Source of the DNA: Spirulina subsalsa FACHB-351 | Lineage (GTDB): Bacteria; Cyanobacteriota; Cyanobacteriia; Cyanobacteriales; Spirulinaceae | DNA: 40,558 bases | NCBI RefSeq assembly: GCF_026130165.1 | Contig: NZ_JAIHOM010000041.1 | Span: 1-40,558, forward strand | Reading direction: 5' to 3' | Part shown: piece by piece, positions 1 through 9,638 of the stretch | How positions within the stretch are numbered: the stretch's first letter is position 1 | Layout of the letters: every line of letters starts with the position of its first letter | The notes under the pieces: generated by a model | Databases searched by the model: none | What the model saw: only the letters and a program-made list of their open reading frames with translations | What the model was told of the DNA's origin: nothing | Made by a program: the position numbers and the translations under genes

Positions 1-157
1 GTGTGTTGTACCGAAATAGCTCAGTCTTACCCACACCCCGATTGTCCATCCAGTAACGCAAGACTTTATTGCGGACGAACTGAGTTGTCCGAATGGCTTC
101 GTCGATGGCTTCGACTTGATAAGGTTTAGGTTTGACCTTGTATTCGAGAACAAACAT
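1..157 (-). CDS. tnpB: TnpB-family (IS200/IS605 OrfB) protein, N-terminal part, cut by window edge
   Basis: The minus strand reads from an ATG at 155-157 through 52 codons to the window edge without a stop. The N-terminus (MFVLEYKVKPKPYQ, then a segment with TTQFVRNKVLRYWMD) is the typical start of IS200/IS605 OrfB/TnpB proteins, RNA-guided nucleases tied to transposition. The RuvC-like domain and zinc finger would lie outside the window, so intactness cannot be judged. No tnpA is visible upstream (to the right), so this may be a tnpB-only element. The omega-RNA would be at the gene's 3' end, also outside. Identification rests on the N-terminal motif only. Confidence 0.75.
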   Translation of the reverse strand, partial: MFVLEYKVKPKPYQVEAIDEAIRTTQFVRNKVLRYWMDNRGVGKTELFRYNT

Positions 158-201
158 TGTTTGACACTGGCTTGCTTGGTATCATTGTAGCACTCCTAAT
201 G

Positions 202-218
202 CCGCCCTGGAAGGGCGG
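202..218. repeat. Hairpin upstream of tnpB, possible IS end
   Basis: CCGCCCT and AGGGCGG form a perfect 7-bp stem around a 3-nt loop, 45 bp upstream of the tnpB start. IS200/IS605 elements carry subterminal hairpins recognised by their transposase, so this may mark the left end of the element. The exact boundary is not visible without a second copy. It could also be a simple terminator-like hairpin. Confidence 0.4.
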
Positions 219-331
219 GGCTTGAAACCCATTATTTTTGGTCATGGTCAGACAGGGAATCCCCACGACGTGATAGCTGGGGAGGATGTCAACTGGGCTA
301 CTCAGAATAAGAACTCATAGATCACCTAGAA

Positions 332-337
332 TACAAT
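332..337 (+). promoter_or_regulatory. Possible -10 box for pyrR
   Basis: TACAAT lies about 25 bp upstream of the pyrR ATG, in the AT-rich stretch after the IS-like sequence. No clear -35 box is seen, and I see no PyrR-binding attenuator leader. This is a weak call from one hexamer. Confidence 0.3.
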
Positions 338-361
338 ATACTCCAACTTTAAAGATGTTCT

Positions 362-922
362 ATGTCTGCTGCCATTGTTGAAATCCTTTCTGCCGAAGAA
401 ATCCGCCGGACGATTACCCGTTTATCCTCAGAAATTATTGAACGCATTGGGGATCTTTCTAAGCTGGTTTTAATAGGTATTTATACCAGAGGCGTTCCTC
501 TGGCTGAACTGATGGCCGCCCAAATTGAGGTATTAGAACAGGAAAAAGTCCTGACTGGAGCGTTGGATATTACCTTCTATCGGGATGATCTTGATCAGAT
601 TGGGATGAGAACTCCGGCCAAGAGTCAGATTCCCTTTGATTTAACCGGGAAAATTGTGGTTTTGGTGGATGATGTAATCTATAAAGGTCGCACTATTCGT
701 GCGGCCTTAAATGCGGTTATTGAATATGGTAGACCGGAGGTGATTTACCTGGCGGTTTTAGTGGATCGAGGTCATCGACAAGTGCCGATTCATCCTGATT
801 TTATCGGGAAAAATTTGCCCACGTCGTCGGATGAAACGGTGAAGGTTTATTTACAGGCGATTGATGGCCGAGATGCCGTAGAATTGACTCGTGGCAAGGA
901 GGATGTTCCCGTTAATCCCTGA
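362..922 (+). CDS. pyrR: PyrR: pyrimidine regulator / uracil phosphoribosyltransferase
   Basis: A 186-residue protein with the type I phosphoribosyltransferase fold. The PRPP-binding loop [13 protein letters not shown] is at about residues 98-110, and the PyrR-type C-terminal block has [14 protein letters not shown] followed by GKNLPTS. In bacilli PyrR binds pyr mRNA and causes attenuation in response to UMP, and it also has uracil phosphoribosyltransferase activity. In cyanobacteria it is usually solitary, and no pyr biosynthetic gene is seen here. Length is normal for the family. The ATG at 362 is the only good start. It is the first gene after the tnpB element, which is divergent and may have displaced its original upstream region. 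Confidence 0.92.
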   Translation: MSAAIVEILSAEEIRRTITRLSSEIIERIGDLSKLVLIGIYTRGVPLAELMAAQIEVLEQEKVLTGALDITFYRDDLDQIGMRTPAKSQIPFDLTGKIVVLVDDVIYKGRTIRAALNAVIEYGRPEVIYLAVLVDRGHRQVPIHPDFIGKNLPTSSDETVKVYLQAIDGRDAVELTRGKEDVPVNP

Positions 923-1017
923 GCTGGGGCAGAGAATCCCGATCTCTTTCTCTCTCCCAATTCGGTTAAACTGGCAATATAGCGCAACACCCCTAAACGG
1001 TAACAGGTATTGGTCTG

Positions 1018-1566
1018 ATGCGAGATTTAGCCATGACTAGCGATCGCCCGGTTCCCAAACGATTCCCGAAAGTCCCCTTTGAACGCCGCTTTTACGGCTT
1101 TCTGATTGATTTTGTCTGTGTTTGGGTAATTAGTTCCTTAGCCGGCCCTCCTTTTTTGCAAATGGTGGTCTTTTTAGGGGCTTGGTTTACCCTGCGTGTG
1201 GTGGTGGTGGATCGCAATGGAGGACAGAGTTTAGGCTCTTGGTGTATGGATATTAAGGTGATGGATGTGCGGTTTCGCAAGGTTCCGGAATTATTTATCC
1301 TGCTCAAACGAGAGGCTTTACTGGGGGGATCAGCCCTGCTGGCCATGATTGGGCTGAATTTGTTTTTTGTCAACCCCTTCTCTACTCTATTGTTGGTGTC
1401 CCCTCTTGTAGCGGGTTGTGGGGTGGCCTACGCCGATGAGGACTATAACCAAGGATTTCACGATCGGCTGTGTAATACAGTGGTGATTCAAACCAAGCGC
1501 GGTTTCTCCTTAGATATTCGTCTGCGCCGATGGCTTGCCGAACTGCGCTTTCGTATGCGAAAATAA
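1018..1566 (+). CDS. RDD-family membrane protein
   Basis: An integral membrane protein of up to 182 residues. The RDD signature appears early ([15 protein letters not shown]), then hydrophobic segments around residues 27-60 and 100-140, and a C-terminal region with a [12 protein letters not shown] block like the end of RDD domains. RDD proteins are poorly characterised; some are linked to ion transport. An in-frame ATG at 1033 could also be the start, giving 177 residues, and no Shine-Dalgarno decides between them. It lies 42 bp upstream of rpmG on the same strand and may share a transcript with rpmG and rpsR, but its role is not implied by that. Confidence 0.8.
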   Translation: MRDLAMTSDRPVPKRFPKVPFERRFYGFLIDFVCVWVISSLAGPPFLQMVVFLGAWFTLRVVVVDRNGGQSLGSWCMDIKVMDVRFRKVPELFILLKREALLGGSALLAMIGLNLFFVNPFSTLLLVSPLVAGCGVAYADEDYNQGFHDRLCNTVVIQTKRGFSLDIRLRRWLAELRFRMRK

Positions 1567-1607
1567 TAAATTGTGTCTTAAATACCGAGAATGGTCAGAC
1601 TGGAACT

Positions 1608-1802
1608 ATGGCAAGTAAGAAGGGCGTTAGACTAATCATTACCTTAGAGTGTACAGAGTGCCGATCCAATCCCGAAAAGCGATCGCCCGGTGTCTCTCGT
1701 TACACTACCATGAAGAACCGTCGCAACACGACCGGACGCATGGAACTGAAGAAGTTTTGCACCCACTGCAATAAACACACGGTTCACAAAGAAATTAAAT
1801 AG
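1608..1802 (+). CDS. rpmG: 50S ribosomal protein L33
   Basis: A 64-residue protein starting [18 protein letters not shown], the cyanobacterial and plastid L33 start. It keeps the two CxxC pairs of zinc-binding L33 (CTEC near residues 15-18 and CTHC near 53-56). The open frame extends upstream to 1530, but that part overlaps the previous gene and has no L33 homology, so I chose the ATG at 1608. rpsR follows after 23 bp, the usual rpmG-rpsR pair. Confidence 0.96.
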   Translation: MASKKGVRLIITLECTECRSNPEKRSPGVSRYTTMKNRRNTTGRMELKKFCTHCNKHTVHKEIK

Positions 1803-1825
1803 GAGCGATTCTCTAGGATTTTACT

Positions 1826-2041
1826 ATGGCTTACTATCGTAAACGTCTTTCCCCCATTAAACCCGGTGATCCCATTGATTACAAAGATGTGGAACTGCTG
1901 CGGAGATTTGTCACGGAACGCGGCAAAATCCTGCCTCGTCGGATCACGAACTTAACCGCCAAACAACAACGGGATTTAACGGCCTCCATTAAACGGGCGC
2001 GCTATATGGCTTTAATGCCTTATATTAATACCGAAGGCTAA
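1826..2041 (+). CDS. rpsR: 30S ribosomal protein S18
   Basis: A 71-residue protein beginning [11 protein letters not shown], with the S18 core ([19 protein letters not shown], then [14 protein letters not shown]) and the basic tail ([12 protein letters not shown]). It binds the small subunit next to S6. It follows rpmG closely, and a strong hairpin at 2064-2099 ends the unit. Length and sequence are normal for cyanobacteria. Confidence 0.97.
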   Translation: MAYYRKRLSPIKPGDPIDYKDVELLRRFVTERGKILPRRITNLTAKQQRDLTASIKRARYMALMPYINTEG

Positions 2042-2063
2042 TTTTTGCCATGACTGGAAGCCC

Positions 2064-2099
2064 AAAAATTCTCTAAAGCCCAAGGCTTAGAGAATTTTT
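2064..2099 (+). terminator. Terminator after rpmG-rpsR
   Basis: An inverted repeat of 16-17 bp (AAAAATTCTCTAAAGCC and GGCTTAGAGAATTTTT, one bulged A, loop CAA) starts 22 bp after the rpsR stop. It has A-rich and T-rich ends, so it can act as an intrinsic terminator and possibly in both directions. Confidence 0.8.
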
Positions 2100-2143
2100 C
2101 GTGCGTCTTCCCCCCGAAATTTGTTGTTTACGTTTAACTCACT

Positions 2144-2662
2144 ATGACTCTGTTCAATACGATTCTCGGCGCCATTAATAATCCTCAAGCGATCGCCAGT
2201 GCGGCGCAATTGGGGAGCATTGCCAGCACCGTGCAACAACTGAGCGCGACGACAAAAACGAACCCTCAAGCCTTACAAGGTGCGATCGCCATTGTGGGGA
2301 AATATGTACGCTCTAGTTTACAGTCCGAGTGTAACAGCAAAGGGGAAGGCGCAGCCCAAGCGATTGTTAACCAGTACAGTGGCACAACGGCGAATAATCA
2401 AGTGGTGCAACTGCTCTTAAGTCAGCCCCAGATGCAGCAATTATTACAAGAAGTGGAACAAAAAACAGGCTTAAATGGTGCTACCGTGCAAGCCCTGTTA
2501 CCCACCCTAATTCCCCTGATTTTACAATTTCTGCAAAGCGGCACTTCCAACGAAAATCCTCAAAGCAGTAACCCAGTGTTGAAAGATTTTCTGGACTCTA
2601 ACGGAGACGGCACAGTGGATCTTCAGGATGCGTTACAGTTGGCCGCTCGATATTTACGATGA
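2144..2662 (+). CDS. DUF937-like protein with C-terminal EF-hand-like motif
   Basis: A 172-residue protein, rich in Gln and Ala and mostly helical. The first 130 residues resemble DUF937-type proteins (repeated helices such as NQVVQLLLSQPQMQQLLQEV and a hydrophobic TLIPLILQFLQ segment). Near residues 151-163 there is a single calcium-loop motif, DSNGDGTVDLQDA, of EF-hand or dockerin type. There is no signal peptide, so it is probably cytosolic. Function is unknown. It is followed by a long hairpin shared with the convergent clpB gene. Confidence 0.7.
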   Translation: MTLFNTILGAINNPQAIASAAQLGSIASTVQQLSATTKTNPQALQGAIAIVGKYVRSSLQSECNSKGEGAAQAIVNQYSGTTANNQVVQLLLSQPQMQQLLQEVEQKTGLNGATVQALLPTLIPLILQFLQSGTSNENPQSSNPVLKDFLDSNGDGTVDLQDALQLAARYLR

Positions 2663-2667
2663 ATGTT

Positions 2668-2711
2668 AATCAGTGGTTGGGTTGCGCTGGCACTCCACCC
2701 AACCACTGATT
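2668..2711. terminator. Terminator hairpin between convergent genes
   Basis: A perfect 15-bp stem (AATCAGTGGTTGGGT with ACCCAACCACTGATT) with a 14-nt loop lies between the DUF937-like gene and clpB, which converge. It is followed by two further copies of a CACTGATTACTGTT-like sequence up to the clpB stop. A related sequence (GTAATCAGTAATCAGT) is near 9609, so part of this may be a dispersed repeat. Confidence 0.75.
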
Positions 2712-2723
2712 ACTGTTCACTGA

Positions 2724-5324
2724 TTACTGTTTACTGACAAAGGTGAGCCGTTCATCCACCACATCGACCAAAATGGTATCACCGGGGTTAAAGTGACCGC
2801 GTAGGATTTCCTTGGCAATAGCTGTCTCTAAATAACGCTGCACGGCGCGCTTCAGGGGACGTGCGCCATATACTGGGTCGTAGCCGATTTCTGCTAAGAA
2901 ATCTAAAGCCACCTCAGTCATCTTTAAGGACAGTTTTTGCTCGGCCAGACGAGTCTCTAAATGGTCAACGTGGAGCTTGACAATCTCCCGCAATTGACTT
3001 TTAACCAGACTGCGGAAAATGATCATTTCATCAATGCGGTTGAGAAATTCTGGGCGGAAACTCTCTCGCATAGCATTCATCACCCGCGATCGCATTTCCT
3101 CGTATTGACTATCATCTCCCGCCAAATCGAGAATATATTGCGACCCAATATTACTGGTCATAATGATGATGGTATTGCGGAAGTCCACCGTATGACCTTG
3201 GGAGTCCGTCAAACGGCCATCATCTAATAACTGCAACATGATGTTAAATACATCAGCATGGGCTTTTTCAATCTCATCAAATAAAATCACCGAGTAAGGA
3301 CGACGGCGAATCGCTTCGGTGAGTTGTCCCCCCTGTTCATACCCCACATAGCCCGGAGGCGCTCCCACTAAGCGGGAAACGGCGTGTTTTTCCATATATT
3401 CGGACATATCAATGCGTACCATTGCCTCCTCGCTATCAAAGAGACTTAAGGCCAAGGTTTTGGCGAGTTCCGTTTTCCCTACCCCCGTCGGACCGAGGAA
3501 AATAAAACTAGCAATAGGACGATGGGGATCCGCGAGTCCGGCACGGGAACGCTGGATGGCATCGGCAACGGCCGTTACGGCCTCATCTTGTCCCACCACT
3601 CTCTGATGAAGTTCTGCTTCAAGATGTAAGAGTTTCTCCTTCTCGGACTCAACTAATTTACTAATGGGAATGCCCGTCCATTTGGAAATAATTTCCGCGA
3701 TGTCCGCTTCTACTACTTCCTCCCGTAAGAGAGACTTTCCAGTAGTTTGAAGATTAAGGAGTTTGGCCTCTGTTTCCTTGGCGTGACGTTGTAAATCGGT
3801 TAATTTGCCATAGCGTAATTCAGCCGCCCGGTTGAGGTCATAATCCCGTTCGGCTTGTTGAATTTCTAAATTAACCTGATCAATGGTTTCTTTAATGGTG
3901 CGGATTTCGTTGATGACTTCTTTTTCCGATTGCCACTGAGCATTTAAACGGGATTGTTCTTCCTTGAGGTTGGCTAATTCCCGTTCTAACACCTCTAAAC
4001 GTTCCAAAGAAATGGGATCATTTTCTTTTTGTAAGGACAAACGTTCCATTTCAAACTGAAGAATTTTGCGGTCTACTTCGTCTAATTCTTCGGGTTTGGA
4101 GGTGATTTCCATTTTCAGTTTAGCGGCCGCTTCATCGACTAAATCAATGGCTTTGTCGGGGAGGAAGCGATCGCTAATATACCGATCCGATAACATGGCG
4201 GCCGCCACTAGAGCCGTATCAGCGATTTTAACCCCGTGATGCACCTCATAGCGTTCTTTTAACCCCCGCAAAATGGAGATGGTATCGGCCACATCCGGTT
4301 CATCCACTAGAACCTCTTGGAAACGCCGCTCTAGAGCCGCATCTTTTTCAATATACTTGCGGTATTCATCTAAGGTAGTCGCTCCAATACAGCGCAATTC
4401 ACCCCGAGCTAACATGGGTTTGAGCAGGTTTCCGGCATCCATTGCCCCCTGAGTCGCTCCAGCACCTACGACGGTGTGGATTTCATCAATAAACATGATG
4501 ATTTGTCCTTCCGACTCCGTAACTTCCTTGAGGACAGCCTTTAAACGTTCCTCAAATTCCCCGCGATATTTAGCCCCGGCGATTAAGGCCCCCATATCTA
4601 GGGCAATAACTTTGCGATCGCGCAAAGAGTCCGGCACATCTCGACTGACAATCCGTTGCGCTAATCCCTCGACAATGGCCGTTTTCCCTACCCCCGGTTC
4701 CCCAATTAATACCGGGTTATTTTTCGTCCGACGGGAGAGAATTTGAATCGTGCGGCGAATCTCCTCATCTCGACCAATTACCGGGTCTAATTTACCCGCC
4801 CGTGCCAAGGTTGTCAATTCCCGTCCATACTTTTCCAGCGCGTCATATTTGCCTTCAGGATTTTGATCAGTGACGGTTTGACTGCCTCGAATACTCATAA
4901 TGATCTCTAGTAGTTTTTTGCGCGTTAATCCGAATTCTTTAAATAAAGCCGCCCCAAACCGTTCGTCTTGTTCGTAGGCGAGAATTAAATGTTCAATAGA
5001 AATAAAATCATCTTTAAACCCTTGACGGTTTTTTTCCGCCTGATCTAGTAGAACATCTAAACTCCGTCCTAAATAGATCGAGTCAGTGGTTTGGGTAATC
5101 TTGGGTTGACGACTAATGAATTCTTCTGTGCGATCGCGCAACCGTTGCACACTAATATCCGCCTTATTAAAAATACTCGTCGCCAGTCCTTCCTGTTCCA
5201 GCAGCGCCTTCAGCAAGTGTTCACTCTCAATCTGCTGGTTTTTATTCTGTTTCGCAATTTCCGGCGTTTTAACAATCGCTTCCCAAGCTTTCTCCGTGAA
5301 TTGATTAGGGTTCGTGGGCTGCAT
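2724..5324 (-). CDS. clpB: ClpB disaggregase chaperone
   Basis: An 866-residue Hsp100 ATPase that resolubilises aggregated proteins with DnaK. Order: Clp N-domain (residues 1-150, two repeats), AAA1 with Walker [10 protein letters not shown] near residue 207, a middle coiled-coil domain (about 400-530, with long charged helices), AAA2 with Walker [10 protein letters not shown] near residue 610 and the aromatic pore loop GYVGYEQ, then a C-terminal domain ending [15 protein letters not shown]. All key motifs are present and the length is normal. It starts with ATG and [17 protein letters not shown], which matches family starts. No CIRCE operator (TTAGCACTC pairs) was seen in the 150 bp upstream. 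Confidence 0.96.
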   Translation of the reverse strand: MQPTNPNQFTEKAWEAIVKTPEIAKQNKNQQIESEHLLKALLEQEGLATSIFNKADISVQRLRDRTEEFISRQPKITQTTDSIYLGRSLDVLLDQAEKNRQGFKDDFISIEHLILAYEQDERFGAALFKEFGLTRKKLLEIIMSIRGSQTVTDQNPEGKYDALEKYGRELTTLARAGKLDPVIGRDEEIRRTIQILSRRTKNNPVLIGEPGVGKTAIVEGLAQRIVSRDVPDSLRDRKVIALDMGALIAGAKYRGEFEERLKAVLKEVTESEGQIIMFIDEIHTVVGAGATQGAMDAGNLLKPMLARGELRCIGATTLDEYRKYIEKDAALERRFQEVLVDEPDVADTISILRGLKERYEVHHGVKIADTALVAAAMLSDRYISDRFLPDKAIDLVDEAAAKLKMEITSKPEELDEVDRKILQFEMERLSLQKENDPISLERLEVLERELANLKEEQSRLNAQWQSEKEVINEIRTIKETIDQVNLEIQQAERDYDLNRAAELRYGKLTDLQRHAKETEAKLLNLQTTGKSLLREEVVEADIAEIISKWTGIPISKLVESEKEKLLHLEAELHQRVVGQDEAVTAVADAIQRSRAGLADPHRPIASFIFLGPTGVGKTELAKTLALSLFDSEEAMVRIDMSEYMEKHAVSRLVGAPPGYVGYEQGGQLTEAIRRRPYSVILFDEIEKAHADVFNIMLQLLDDGRLTDSQGHTVDFRNTIIIMTSNIGSQYILDLAGDDSQYEEMRSRVMNAMRESFRPEFLNRIDEMIIFRSLVKSQLREIVKLHVDHLETRLAEQKLSLKMTEVALDFLAEIGYDPVYGARPLKRAVQRYLETAIAKEILRGHFNPGDTILVDVVDERLTFVSKQ

Positions 5325-5480
5325 AACCTTCTCTCATCCTCCTGCCAAGACCAATATAGTCATTGTAGGCGGTCGTCTGGGCAAGAAAAGCGGGGAAAAC
5401 ACAACCTTTAGGGGTTGGGTTTCCCTCTCAAGAGCAATCCGCAGGGGATGGGGTGTGGGGAAATTGAGAATTGACAACGA

Positions 5481-6287
5481 CTAGGGAACGGCGGGAGTGT
5501 CAATGCGCTCACACTGAATCAAAAAAACTCGTTCCACATTCGGCTGATCTCGGGGCGGGAAAGTCCAAGGATAACGCTCTGGGTGAGTGTCCGGCTCTCC
5601 CGGTTGACTAACTTTCCCCTGCCATCCATACTCCGCCAGTAGCACCTCCGGTTCATCCCATCCCGACCGGAAATACCCCTGATAGGGCGCATAGTTAACA
5701 CTCACCTGATTGATTAAATCTAGACCCAAATAGCTTTGACGAGTGGTTAAAGCGGCAATCTGTTTCAGAATAGCGCGCACTTGCTCCTCCTCTAGATACA
5801 TCAATAGCCCTTCCACTAACCAAACACTGGGAATGGTGGGATTATAACCCTTGGCTTGTAGGGCTTCCCCCCAATGGCTTTGGGTTAAATCCATGCCCAA
5901 TAAGTGAAGTTCACAAGCGGGAGTTTGGTCTTGCAATTGAGCCGTTTTATAGGCCAAAACCCCTTCGTGATCCAATTCAAAAAGAACCGTATTTTTAGGC
6001 CAAGGAAGTCTATAGGCTCGTGTATCTAAGCCCGAGGCTAAAATTACCACTTGAGGAGCGGGGTGTTGGGTAAGAAATTGATCAAAATAGTGGGTACGAA
6101 TAGCGACATAAGCGAGGTCTTTGGAAGTTAAACGTTCTTGGATAGCCACTAAAGCCTCCTCTCCTGCCAGTTGTTCCGCCAAAAGATCCTGAAAGAGGGG
6201 ATTCGTTTGTTGTTGTTCCAGAGCGCGAATAGCGGCCATCATACGAGCAGTAAAGGGAACAAAATTCTCAGAGCTTAGAGATGTCAT
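5481..6287 (-). CDS. SAM-dependent methyltransferase, TIGR00027 / leucine carboxyl methyltransferase type
   Basis: A 268-residue class I methyltransferase. The SAM-binding region reads VVILASGLDTRAYRL near residues 80-94, followed by the acidic VLFELDHE about 10 residues on, both hallmarks of the putative TIGR00027/PPM methyltransferase family. A later SVWLVEGLLMYLEEEQV block is also typical. Substrate unknown; relatives act on polyketide-like or carboxyl substrates. It is a monocistronic minus-strand gene; a 5' neighbour on that strand is absent for 500 bp. Confidence 0.85.
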   Translation of the reverse strand: MTSLSSENFVPFTARMMAAIRALEQQQTNPLFQDLLAEQLAGEEALVAIQERLTSKDLAYVAIRTHYFDQFLTQHPAPQVVILASGLDTRAYRLPWPKNTVLFELDHEGVLAYKTAQLQDQTPACELHLLGMDLTQSHWGEALQAKGYNPTIPSVWLVEGLLMYLEEEQVRAILKQIAALTTRQSYLGLDLINQVSVNYAPYQGYFRSGWDEPEVLLAEYGWQGKVSQPGEPDTHPERYPWTFPPRDQPNVERVFLIQCERIDTPAVP

Positions 6288-6365
6288 GGTGTTTTTTTAA
6301 TGGGGTTTGCTGAATAGACATCTCCATTGAAGAACCCCAACTTTGCTACGCAGAAGATGAGGATT

Positions 6366-6530
6366 CTAATAGCCAATTACTTGACCATTACTCCACTCAA
6401 ACAAATTTAATTGTAGAGGGTTGCTAGGCTCAACAACTAACGCCGTTGATGTCTCCTGATTTCTCAAATCTGTTGATTCAGATTTAGCCGTAACTTCCCA
6501 AGAACAATCACGAATTAGGCTTTTTGAGAG
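6366..6530 (-). pseudogene. Possible 3' remnant of a coding sequence in the 6.29-6.80 kb gap
   Basis: The 515-bp gap between the methyltransferase and miaB holds no convincing gene. On the minus strand, 54 codons are open from after a TAG at 6531-6533 to a TAG at 6366, with protein-like composition (ending LFEWSNGQVIGY) but no start codon. It could be the tail of a lost gene. A TAGGGYTTGCTGAATAA-type element end lies at 6302-6316. The rest of the gap is AT-rich and presumably contains the miaB promoter. Confidence 0.25.
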
Positions 6531-6803
6531 CTATTCGGTTTTAGCTTGAATTAATATGCTTTGTTCATTTTTTGGTTAAACTAGCAATCTCCAACAATAT
6601 ATCATAGGACTCTTATTTGAGCTATGTTTTTTGGTTGGGTCGCAATTCATCCCCAACTCAAGGAAATTGGGGTATTCTTGCTCCCATTTTGATCATTATT
6701 CCTGACTCCACCTCGACGCTGATCACTTCAATCCCATATCTTCAAGACTTCTGTTAGGATAAGAAAATGTGTCAACTAACCACTTGTACGCGATAAAACC
6801 CCC

Positions 6804-8165
6804 ATGACCGCATCCCGTAAGTATCACATCACTACCTTTGGTTGCCAGATGAATAAGGCCGATTCTGAACGGATGGCAGGTATTCTGGATGAAATGGGCT
6901 TGATTTGGGAAGAAGACCCCTATCAAGCCGATGTGATTCTCTATAATACCTGTACCATTCGGGATAATGCTGAACAAAAAGTTTATTCTTACCTCGGTAG
7001 ACAGGCAAAACGGAAACAAACAGATCCCAACTTGACCCTAATTGTGGCGGGGTGTGTGGCCCAACAGGAGGGGGAACAACTCCTGCGTCGGGTGCCGGAG
7101 TTGGATCTGGTCATGGGGCCCCAACACGCCAATCGTTTGGGGGATTTATTGGAACAGGTGCTGGCCGGGAGTCAAGTGGTGGCCACGGAACCGATTCATA
7201 TTGTGGAAGATATCACGAAACCCCGCCGCGATAGCACGGTGACGGCTTGGGTCAATGTGATTTATGGCTGTAATGAACGTTGTACTTACTGTGTGGTGCC
7301 AAATGTGCGGGGGGTGGAACAGTCTCGGACTCCCGAGGCCATTCGTGCAGAGATGGAGGAGTTGGCGGCCCAGGGATTTAAGGAGGTGACGTTACTGGGG
7401 CAAAATATTGACGCTTATGGGCGAGATTTGCCGGGAAGTCTGCCCGATGGACGGCATAAACACACCCTGACGGATTTACTCTATTTTGTCCATGATGTGC
7501 CGGGGATTGACCGGATTCGCTTTGCGACCAGTCACCCACGCTATTTTACGGAACGTTTGATCCAAGCTTGCCATGAGTTGCCGAAGGTGTGTGAACATTT
7601 CCATATCCCGTTCCAGTCGGGGGATAATGAGGTGTTGAAGGCGATGGCGCGGGGCTATACTCAGGAGAAGTATCGCCGCATTATTGATAAAATTCGGGAG
7701 TTGATGCCGGATGCTTCGATTAGTGCCGATGCGATTGTGGCGTTTCCGGGGGAGACGGAGGAGCAGTTTGAGAATACGCTCAAGTTGGTGGCAGATATTG
7801 GCTTTGATCAGTTGAATACGGCGGCCTATTCTCCCCGTCCGGGGACTCCGGCGGCACTGTGGGAGAATCAGTTAAGTGAGGAGGTGAAGCGCGATCGCCT
7901 ACAACGTCTCAATCGTTTGGTGGAGGTGAAGGCCGCCGAACGTTCTCAACGCTATGCTGGCCGCCTTGAAGAGGTGTTGGTGGAGGATGTGAATCCCAAG
8001 GATCCGAGTCAAGTGATGGGACGGACTAGAGGTAATCGTTTAACGTTTTTTAAGGGGGATTTAGGGGAGTTAAAGGGGAAAACGGTGGCGGTGAAAATTA
8101 CGGAAGTCCGGGCGTTTAGTTTGACGGGAGAACCTTTGTTAGATCGGGTTTTAGTGGCGAATTAG
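6804..8165 (+). CDS. miaB: tRNA-2-methylthio-N6-dimethylallyladenosine synthase MiaB
   Basis: A 453-residue radical-SAM methylthiotransferase that adds a 2-methylthio group to i6A37 of tRNAs. Order: N-terminal UPF0004 domain with its three conserved cysteines ([30 protein letters not shown]), radical-SAM domain with the CNERCTYC cluster motif near residues 155-162, and a C-terminal TRAM domain ([14 protein letters not shown] to [10 protein letters not shown]). All cluster ligands are present and length is normal. The ATG at 6804 begins [15 protein letters not shown], a typical start. Confidence 0.95.
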   Translation: MTASRKYHITTFGCQMNKADSERMAGILDEMGLIWEEDPYQADVILYNTCTIRDNAEQKVYSYLGRQAKRKQTDPNLTLIVAGCVAQQEGEQLLRRVPELDLVMGPQHANRLGDLLEQVLAGSQVVATEPIHIVEDITKPRRDSTVTAWVNVIYGCNERCTYCVVPNVRGVEQSRTPEAIRAEMEELAAQGFKEVTLLGQNIDAYGRDLPGSLPDGRHKHTLTDLLYFVHDVPGIDRIRFATSHPRYFTERLIQACHELPKVCEHFHIPFQSGDNEVLKAMARGYTQEKYRRIIDKIRELMPDASISADAIVAFPGETEEQFENTLKLVADIGFDQLNTAAYSPRPGTPAALWENQLSEEVKRDRLQRLNRLVEVKAAERSQRYAGRLEEVLVEDVNPKDPSQVMGRTRGNRLTFFKGDLGELKGKTVAVKITEVRAFSLTGEPLLDRVLVAN

Positions 8166-8216
8166 GGAATCGGGGGCATTAAAAATCGACAATTACTCCC
8201 AACTCCCGACCTTTTT

Positions 8217-8238
8217 CAGCAAGCCCTAGGGCTTGCTG
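8217..8238. terminator. Perfect palindrome after miaB, made of two element ends
   Basis: CAGCAAGCCC, TA and GGGCTTGCTG form a perfect 22-bp palindrome preceded by a T-run. It can act as the miaB terminator. It is also exactly two copies of the terminal motif GGGCTTGCTG found elsewhere in the window (19410, 32468, 35643), head to head, so it probably derives from element ends. Confidence 0.6.
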
Positions 8239-8287
8239 TTGGCGTTAACCTAACTGAGGAAATAAGGGAACAGGAAAATACTGACTT

Positions 8288-8416
8288 TTATTTCCCTTTG
8301 GGTGGGGCATTCCCACGACCACCACCCGAGGGTTTTCCGGTGGTACTAGGCCAGTTTCCACCGGGAAAACCAGTCGAAGGACGGCCTTGACCGCCATTAT
8401 TACCACTTTTGCTCAT
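8288..8416 (-). CDS. 42-residue Gly/Pro/Asn-rich small protein
   Basis: A short minus-strand gene with a good Shine-Dalgarno (AAGGAT) about 8 nt before ATG at 8416. The product starts MSKSGNNGGQGRPSTG, has GNWPSTTGKPSGGGRG in the middle and ends NAPPKGK. It is very rich in Gly, Ser, Pro and basic residues, with no Cys and no hydrophobic core, so it is likely disordered. The strong ribosome site and non-random composition support it as a real gene. I do not recognise a function. It lies upstream of nothing on its strand (miaB is convergent) and downstream of the hydrolase, from which the 113-bp gap separates it. Confidence 0.6.
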   Translation of the reverse strand: MSKSGNNGGQGRPSTGFPGGNWPSTTGKPSGGGRGNAPPKGK

Positions 8417-8529
8417 AGTTTTTATCCTTTTAACGTTCTACAGGATCTCTTTACTGGCCCCTAGACAGTCTATCGGGAAGATTTTCTCCAGAAAAAGGGC
8501 TGAAGTCTCGTATTACGTTAAAGCTATAT

Positions 8530-9447
8530 TCAGCAAGCTCCACTTAACCAGTTCAAAATGGCTTGGGCCACTTTTTGAGGCTGTTCTAAGTGGGGAACAT
8601 GACCACATTGATCAATCCAAATTAATTGATTATTGGGTAGTTTTTGGGCAAAAATGGGCGCGTCTTTTGTGCCTAAGATTTGGTCATTTTTTCCCCAAAT
8701 AATTAGGGCTTGTTGTTGAATTTGGGGCAAAAACTTGACAAAAGAGCCATAACCCCCACTCTTGGTAAAGGAGATGAGGGCTTCACTCCAACGGGGACAG
8801 GCTAAATGTAAGGCGGCGCAGAGGTTGGCATCGGGGGTGACAAAACGGGGATCATAGTAGGCTTTACGGCTGATGCTTTCTCGGACTTTGGGGCTGCGCA
8901 AAAAGTCTGTCGCCCAACGCTCTAAGGGGGGGAAAAGAAATTTCCCCATGATGGGGCGTTTGGCGAGGCCTGCACTATCGAGGAGGATCAGTTTTTCTAC
9001 GGCTTGGGGGTAGGTGAGGGCAAAGTCAAGGGCAGTGGCTCCCCCCATTGATGCTCCCCCTAGAATCATGGGGCGCTGAATGCAGGTTTTCCAGAAGTGG
9101 TAAAGGTGGATTTTTAAGGCTTCGGTGTCGATGGGGAGTTCTGGGGGGCGATCGCAAAATCCAAAGCCTAAAAGATCCACGGTCCAAGTTTCCTGCTGGG
9201 GGGCAAGGTAAGGCAGGAGGCGACGAAACTCTAACAGGGAACTATCAAACCCCTGTAGGAGGAGGAGGGGGGTGTTAGATTGACCTTGTTGGGTGTAACA
9301 GGTGCCAATGGGCGCGTCACACAAGGGGGTTTTTAGGGCGATGCGCTGGATTTGTTGCGCCATCTGGATGGAAGTCTCTTCCGTGAGTTGAATGACTTCT
9401 GGGGGCAAAAAACTAGGGAAGGAGGAAAGAGAAACAGGCGATCGCAT
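8530..9447 (-). CDS. Alpha/beta-fold hydrolase
   Basis: A 305-residue protein with the alpha/beta hydrolase fold. The nucleophile elbow GGASMGG is near residues 129-135 (Ser), the oxyanion region reads LLLLQGFDSSLLEFRRLLPYL near residue 60, and the His is in CGHVPHLEQP near the C-terminus, with an acidic residue in IIWGKNDQIL. The catalytic triad is thus complete. Substrate unknown. The last residues (SGAC) and the stop codon coincide with a GCTTGCTGAATA element end at 8527-8540, so the original C-terminus may have been slightly altered. Confidence 0.88.
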   Translation of the reverse strand: MRSPVSLSSFPSFLPPEVIQLTEETSIQMAQQIQRIALKTPLCDAPIGTCYTQQGQSNTPLLLLQGFDSSLLEFRRLLPYLAPQQETWTVDLLGFGFCDRPPELPIDTEALKIHLYHFWKTCIQRPMILGGASMGGATALDFALTYPQAVEKLILLDSAGLAKRPIMGKFLFPPLERWATDFLRSPKVRESISRKAYYDPRFVTPDANLCAALHLACPRWSEALISFTKSGGYGSFVKFLPQIQQQALIIWGKNDQILGTKDAPIFAQKLPNNQLIWIDQCGHVPHLEQPQKVAQAILNWLSGAC

Positions 9448-9638
9448 TTGGATTTCAATTCACAAGGTTTAGCAAATTCCCGACAGTCCCACAATTCAAG
9501 CACAAATTAGAATCGTAATTGAATCACGGTAGGCAGAATTACCCTAAGAATACCATGAGGTGAGTTGTACCTTTGACAGGTTAAGCGGGTGTACATTTAC
9601 AGTGAAAAGTAATCAGTAATCAGTTCCCCCCTTGGGGT

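Noticed and set aside
5325-5480. CIRCE element upstream of clpB
   Set aside because: No TTAGCACTC/GAGTGCTAA pair in this stretch.
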